Assembly: GCA_017860075.1 (NCBI GenBank)
Contig: JAFNAH010000037.1
Coordinates: 1 to 8,324, forward strand
DNA from: Acidobacteriota bacterium
GTDB taxonomy: Bacteria; Acidobacteriota; UBA6911
Reading direction: 5' to 3'
DNA length: 8,324 bases
The position numbers and the translations under genes are program-made. This document shows positions 6,923 to 8,324 of the stretch, in pieces. Each line of letters starts with the position of its first letter. The first letter of the stretch is position 1. Under the pieces are notes generated by a model. That model saw only the letters and a list, made by a program, of their open reading frames with translations. It ran no database searches and was not told the DNA's origin.

Positions 6923-6951
6923 GGCTGCCGGTCTCGACCGGAGGATGAGAA

Positions 6952-7998
6952 ATGAAACGAACTGCCTCGCTGTTGCTTATCGCCTTCTTTTGCGCTGCCT
7001 GCGGCGCATCCCGTCAGGATTCCATTGTCCTCCTGGTTACACAGGATGGGCTGCGCTGGCAGGAGGTCTTCGGCGGCGCGCAGGAAACCCTCATCGACAG
7101 CAAGGACGGTCAAACCAGGCAGGAATTTCTCCGCGACACGGCCGAAGCCCGGCGTGAGGCGCTGATGCCCTTTCTCTGGACCGTTATAGCCAGGCAGGGG
7201 CAGATCTATGGAAACCGGGAGAAGGGAAGCGCCGCCCAGGTCACGAACGGGAAGAAGTTCTCGTATCCCGGCTACAACGAATTCCTGACCGGCGCTCCCG
7301 ATCCCCGCATCGACAGCAACGGCAAGATCCCGAACCCGAATACCAACGTGCTCGAATGGATCAACCGGCAGCCGTCCTTCAAAGGGCGCGTGGCGGCCTT
7401 CGGGACCTGGGACAGGCTGCCTTATATACTCAATCGCGAGCGCAGTGGACTCTATATCGTGGCCGGAGAAGAACCGATCCCGGACAGCATTCTCACGGAG
7501 CGGCAGGCTGCCATCAATGACCTGAAGCGCGATACTCCGGACCCGTGGTTCGGCAATCCGTTCGACAGCTTCTCTTTCCAGGCTGCCCTGGAGCACCTCA
7601 GGCTGCACCGTCCCCGCGCGCTCTACCTGATGCTTGGAGAGACCGACGAATGGGCGCACGAAGGCAAATACAGGCAGTACCTGCTGGCGACACAGCGCAC
7701 CGACCGCTTCGTCCGCGCCTTGTGGGAGACGGCACAGCAGATCAGTCCCGGGCGCGTCTCCCTTCTGTTCACCACGGACCACGGCCGCGGTGACGGACCC
7801 GAGTGGAAGGATCACGGTGAGAAGATCGACGGTGCGGAGAACGTGTGGATCGCGATGATGGGGCCCCGCGTGGCTCCGCTCGGGGAACGGTCCTCTGTCC
7901 CGTTGGTAACGTCGTCGCAAGTCGCGGCGACCGTCGCCCAGTTCGCCGACCTCAGCTACCCCGCTCCAGCCGCGCCAATCGGGGTCGGACCGAGGTAA
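6952..7998 (+). CDS. Exported alkaline-phosphatase-superfamily hydrolase, probable lipoprotein
   Basis: A 348-residue protein. The N-terminus MKRTASLLLIAFFCAACGAS has a lipoprotein-like leader, with Cys at 17 preceded by CAA. The -3 Cys is not ideal, so plain Sec cleavage is also possible. Metal-binding positions typical of the alkaline phosphatase / phosphodiesterase superfamily appear in order: VTQDGLRWQEVF (D32), FSYPGYNEFLTG (S104 near the usual nucleophile position), LGETDEWAHEGKY (D232, H236), TTDHGRG (D276, H277) and KDHGE (H288). This superfamily hydrolyses phosphate mono- or diesters or sulfates; the substrate here is unknown. The ATG has GGAGG 7 nt upstream, which settles the start. 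It is transcribed divergently from the creatininase gene. The 356-codon open frame on the other strand is a shadow. Confidence 0.88.
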   Translation: MKRTASLLLIAFFCAACGASRQDSIVLLVTQDGLRWQEVFGGAQETLIDSKDGQTRQEFLRDTAEARREALMPFLWTVIARQGQIYGNREKGSAAQVTNGKKFSYPGYNEFLTGAPDPRIDSNGKIPNPNTNVLEWINRQPSFKGRVAAFGTWDRLPYILNRERSGLYIVAGEEPIPDSILTERQAAINDLKRDTPDPWFGNPFDSFSFQAALEHLRLHRPRALYLMLGETDEWAHEGKYRQYLLATQRTDRFVRALWETAQQISPGRVSLLFTTDHGRGDGPEWKDHGEKIDGAENVWIAMMGPRVAPLGERSSVPLVTSSQVAATVAQFADLSYPAPAAPIGVGPR

Positions 7999-8136
7999 TC
8001 GGCTGTATGCGTTGCAGTTAGCCGGAGTTTATCTCCTCGGAAAGGGGCTTGGACGCACTTTTTGCCCCCGATTTCCTTCTCAACGATCGAAACAACCCAG
8101 AATTAGCTGATCCTTAACACCTCCATAACAGGGGAT

Positions 8137-8159
8137 AGCTAGGATGCTGTTCCTTAGCT
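8137..8159. repeat. Short hairpin ahead of the Tat-leader gene
   Basis: AGCTAGGA (8137-8144) pairs with TCCTTAGCT (8151-8159) as eight base pairs with one bulged T (8154) and a 6-nt loop. It lies about 130 nt before the right-edge gene and could be part of its leader RNA. No ligand-binding motif was recognised. Confidence 0.45.
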
Positions 8160-8171
8160 GGCCTTGTCCTG

Positions 8172-8216
8172 CCTTGCCAACCGCCTGGTTTGTCCGTGAA
8201 ATGCCCGTTGGCAAGG
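8172..8216. repeat. Inverted repeat CCTTGCCAAC / GTTGGCAAGG
   Basis: A perfect 10-bp inverted repeat, arms 8172-8181 and 8207-8216, with a 25-nt spacer. It may be an operator or an RNA stem in the leader of the downstream gene. It has no T tract and no flanking direct repeat to suggest an insertion. Confidence 0.55.
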
Positions 8217-8285
8217 GAAGCAATGCCGTCTTCGCGGCGGTCCGGGCACAGCCGGGATGGTCAATACCGACGACTGGAGCGAAAA

Positions 8286-8324
8286 ATGGATCAAATATCA
8301 CGCCGGCGATTCAGAAGGGTCATA
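8286..8324 (+). CDS. N-terminus of a Tat-exported protein, cut off by window edge
   Basis: The ATG at 8286 opens MDQISRRRFRRVI, 13 codons to the window end. SRRRF is a good match to the twin-arginine signal (S-R-R-x-F), so the product should be exported folded through Tat, commonly as a cofactor-containing enzyme or a sugar or metal oxidoreductase. GGAG at 8276-8279 sits 6 nt before the start, an ideal ribosome binding site. Nothing can be said about the mature protein. A competing frame starting at 8257 lacks such a site. Confidence 0.65.
   Translation, partial: MDQISRRRFRRVI

Larger units (their letters stand above)
6719..6951. other. Divergent intergenic region
   Basis: A 233-bp region separates the divergent creatininase and phosphatase-superfamily genes. 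It contains the AGGAG ribosome binding site of the minus-strand gene at its left end, a strong inverted repeat at 6838-6882, a sigma70-like promoter for the plus-strand gene, and GGAGG 7 nt before the plus-strand ATG. For the minus-strand operon no hexamer pair with good spacing stood out. Confidence 0.5.
7999..8285. other. Intergenic region with hairpins, no clear gene
   Basis: Just after the phosphatase-family stop there are weak stems, CGGCT/AGCCG at 8000-8004 and 8020-8024, and GGGGC/GCCCC at 8044-8048 and 8064-8068. The T run of the latter lies in its loop, not after it, so neither is a convincing terminator. Two better hairpins occupy 8137-8216. A 73-codon minus-strand frame and a short plus-strand frame from 8257 lack support. 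A GGAG at 8276-8279 serves the next gene. Confidence 0.5.

Noticed and set aside
6850..7920. A 356-codon open frame on the minus strand, opposite the phosphatase-superfamily gene
   Set aside because: The plus-strand gene has a signal peptide, metal-binding motifs and an ideal Shine-Dalgarno. The antisense frame runs through the palindrome and has none of these.
8044..8068. GGGGC/GCCCC stem as terminator of the phosphatase-superfamily gene
   Set aside because: It is only 5 bp with a 15-nt loop, and the T run is inside the loop instead of following the stem.
8080..8301. A 73-codon minus-strand frame starting at GTG
   Set aside because: It has no ribosome binding site, covers two hairpins, and conflicts with the Tat-leader gene start.
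8257..8324. A plus-strand frame MVNTDDWSEKW open to the window end
   Set aside because: It has no good ribosome binding site, whereas the overlapping frame at 8286 has ideal GGAG spacing and a Tat motif.

Overview
The window is GC-rich, gene-dense and bacterial in style, with clear Shine-Dalgarno sequences, signal peptides, a lipoprotein-like leader and a Tat leader. The best guess for the host is an Acidobacteria-like soil or environmental bacterium. This rests on the overall style of the secreted proteins, above all the duplicated beta-sandwich tail of the 442-2175 product, and not on a marker gene, so it is an inference.

Minus strand, in reading order from right to left. An exported creatininase-family metal-dependent amidohydrolase (5798-6718) is followed by gatE (3785-5740) and gatD (2395-3768). 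These two encode the two subunits of the archaeal-type Glu-tRNA(Gln) amidotransferase. The three genes are tightly packed (57 nt between the first two, about 16 nt or less between gatE and gatD) and look like one transcription unit. A 219-bp gap carrying a nested inverted repeat built from 12-bp units (2255-2336) separates them from a secreted protein of unknown function (442-2175). A small multi-pass membrane protein follows and runs off the left edge (1-326).

Plus strand. A 233-bp intergenic region (6719-6951) holds a 14-bp perfect inverted repeat and a sigma70-like promoter. It drives a divergent alkaline-phosphatase-superfamily lipoprotein-like hydrolase (6952-7998). A 287-bp region with two hairpins follows, then the first 13 codons of a Tat-exported protein running off the right edge (8286-8324).

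The main point of interest is gatDE. GatD supplies ammonia from glutamine or asparagine through an asparaginase-type active site. GatE phosphorylates Glu-tRNA(Gln) and converts it to Gln-tRNA(Gln). This heterodimer is described as the archaeal solution, while bacteria normally use GatCAB. Here both subunits look complete and catalytically intact, sit back to back, and are embedded among genes for bacterial exported proteins. The other genes suggest a cell-envelope and secreted-hydrolase neighbourhood with no obvious pathway link to tRNA amidation. No RNA genes, CRISPR arrays, transposases or confident intrinsic terminators were seen.
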